Source: an uncultured Collinsella sp.
Lineage (GTDB): Bacteria > Actinomycetota > Coriobacteriia > Coriobacteriales > Coriobacteriaceae
Length of the DNA stretch: 8,838 bases
Assembly (NCBI GenBank): GCA_958349325.1
Contig: CATWCP010000041.1
Span: 1-8,838, forward strand
Reading direction: 5' to 3'
Below the pieces are notes generated by a model that did not search any database, was not told the origin of the DNA, and saw nothing but the letters and a program-made list of their open reading frames with translations. This document shows, one piece after another, positions 8,360 through 8,838 of this stretch (within the stretch, counting starts at the first letter, position 1; the number at the start of each line of letters is the position of its first letter). Both the position numbers and the translations under genes were made by a program.

Positions 8360-8838
8360 CTACTTGTCCATATCGATCAAGCCGTCCATAACGTGGACGG
8401 AAATTGTTCCTGTGTCGGGAAGATCGAGCACAACCTGCTCGATCACGGGAATCAGCACCTCGCCGTACCGATCACCCTCGACAACCCAAACATCGTTGGC
8501 GGGCGTCGACATGATCTCGACAATCGTGCCGAGCGAGCCAAAGCGCTCGTCGACCACCTCGCGACCCATCAGGTCGCTGTAGGCAGCGTCGAGCGAATCG
8601 AGCTCGAAGTCGTCACGATTTGCCAGCACGTAGCATCCGGTGATGCCCTCGGCGGCCGTCAAGTCGTCTATGCCCTCAAACGAGACCAGATCGCCATCGC
8701 CCGTATCGGTGACGGAAACGACCGTGCAAAAACGGTCGCGCTTGAGCGCCGGCGGCGTCAAGGCGACACGCATACCCGGCTCCAATACAGAAGGAAGCCC
8801 CCGCAGCGGCTGCGCGAGGACCTCCCCCTTCCTTCCGT
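8360..8838 (-). CDS. rimM: ribosome maturation factor RimM (5' end outside the window)
   Basis: Assembly factor that binds ribosomal protein S19 and helps mature the 3' domain of 16S rRNA in the 30S subunit. The frame runs open to the right edge; the first complete codons read GRKGEVLAQPLRGLPSVLEPGMRV, which matches the RimM N-terminal (GLKGEV...PL...) beta-barrel pattern. A TTG codon at 8785 could be read as a start but would delete this conserved stretch, so the true start lies beyond the window, probably around 15 codons upstream. The C-terminal PRC-barrel part is recognisable in LMGREVVDERFGSLGTIVEI and DVWVVEGDRYGEVLIPVIEQVV. There are 158 visible residues, against about 170 for the family. 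It is the first visible gene of the rimM-trmD-lepB operon. Confidence 0.9.
   Translation of the reverse strand, partial: GRKGEVLAQPLRGLPSVLEPGMRVALTPPALKRDRFCTVVSVTDTGDGDLVSFEGIDDLTAAEGITGCYVLANRDDFELDSLDAAYSDLMGREVVDERFGSLGTIVEIMSTPANDVWVVEGDRYGEVLIPVIEQVVLDLPDTGTISVHVMDGLIDMDK

Noticed and set aside
8360..8785. A complete 141-codon rimM starting at TTG 8785
   Set aside because: The frame continues upstream to the window edge with the conserved RimM N-terminal GRKGEV motif, so the TTG is internal and the gene is simply cut by the window.

Overview
This window holds seven protein-coding genes, all on the minus strand, packed as an ordinary housekeeping segment of a GC-rich bacterium. Reading in the direction of transcription (from the right edge to the left) they are rimM (5' end cut by the window), trmD, lepB, glyQ, glyS, a PPDK regulatory protein gene (DUF299 family) and ppdK. 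The PPDK His-domain signature (GGKTSHAAVIARGMG), the high-GC codon use, the GTG start of ppdK and the rimM-trmD-lepB order suggest an actinobacterial-type genome. My best guess is a Coriobacteriia member such as Collinsella or a relative. That assignment is inference from recall, not a database result. The two-subunit glycyl-tRNA synthetase argues against a typical Streptomyces- or Mycobacterium-like actinobacterium, which usually has the single-chain enzyme.

Right part (about 7025-8838): rimM, trmD and lepB are separated by 10 and 2 bases, each with a Shine-Dalgarno sequence lying over or just inside the preceding gene, so they look like one translation-coupled operon for 16S processing, tRNA m1G37 methylation and signal peptide removal. 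Middle part (3954-7024): after a 59-base gap, glyQ and glyS (3 bases apart) encode the alpha and beta chains of glycyl-tRNA synthetase. Left part (26-3953): the DUF299 kinase/phosphorylase gene follows glyS after 33 bases. After a 267-base, AT-rich, dyad-rich spacer comes ppdK, whose product is the expected substrate of the DUF299 enzyme.

The genes themselves are conventional and I see no mobile element, RNA gene, CRISPR array or novel protein system. The only part with unexplained structure is the 267-base spacer before ppdK. It contains an 18-bp perfect palindrome, a TTGACA hexamer, three GGTAAA direct repeats spaced 21 and 11 bp with an adjoining dyad, an 8-bp GC hairpin, and a small TGCGC/GCGCA hairpin just before the ppdK ribosome binding site. 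The same small hairpin stem occurs just before the ribosome binding site of the PPDK regulator gene. These suggest that ppdK is controlled separately at transcription, and perhaps together with its regulator at translation; this is inference. No gene-free stretch longer than 300 bases exists in the window.
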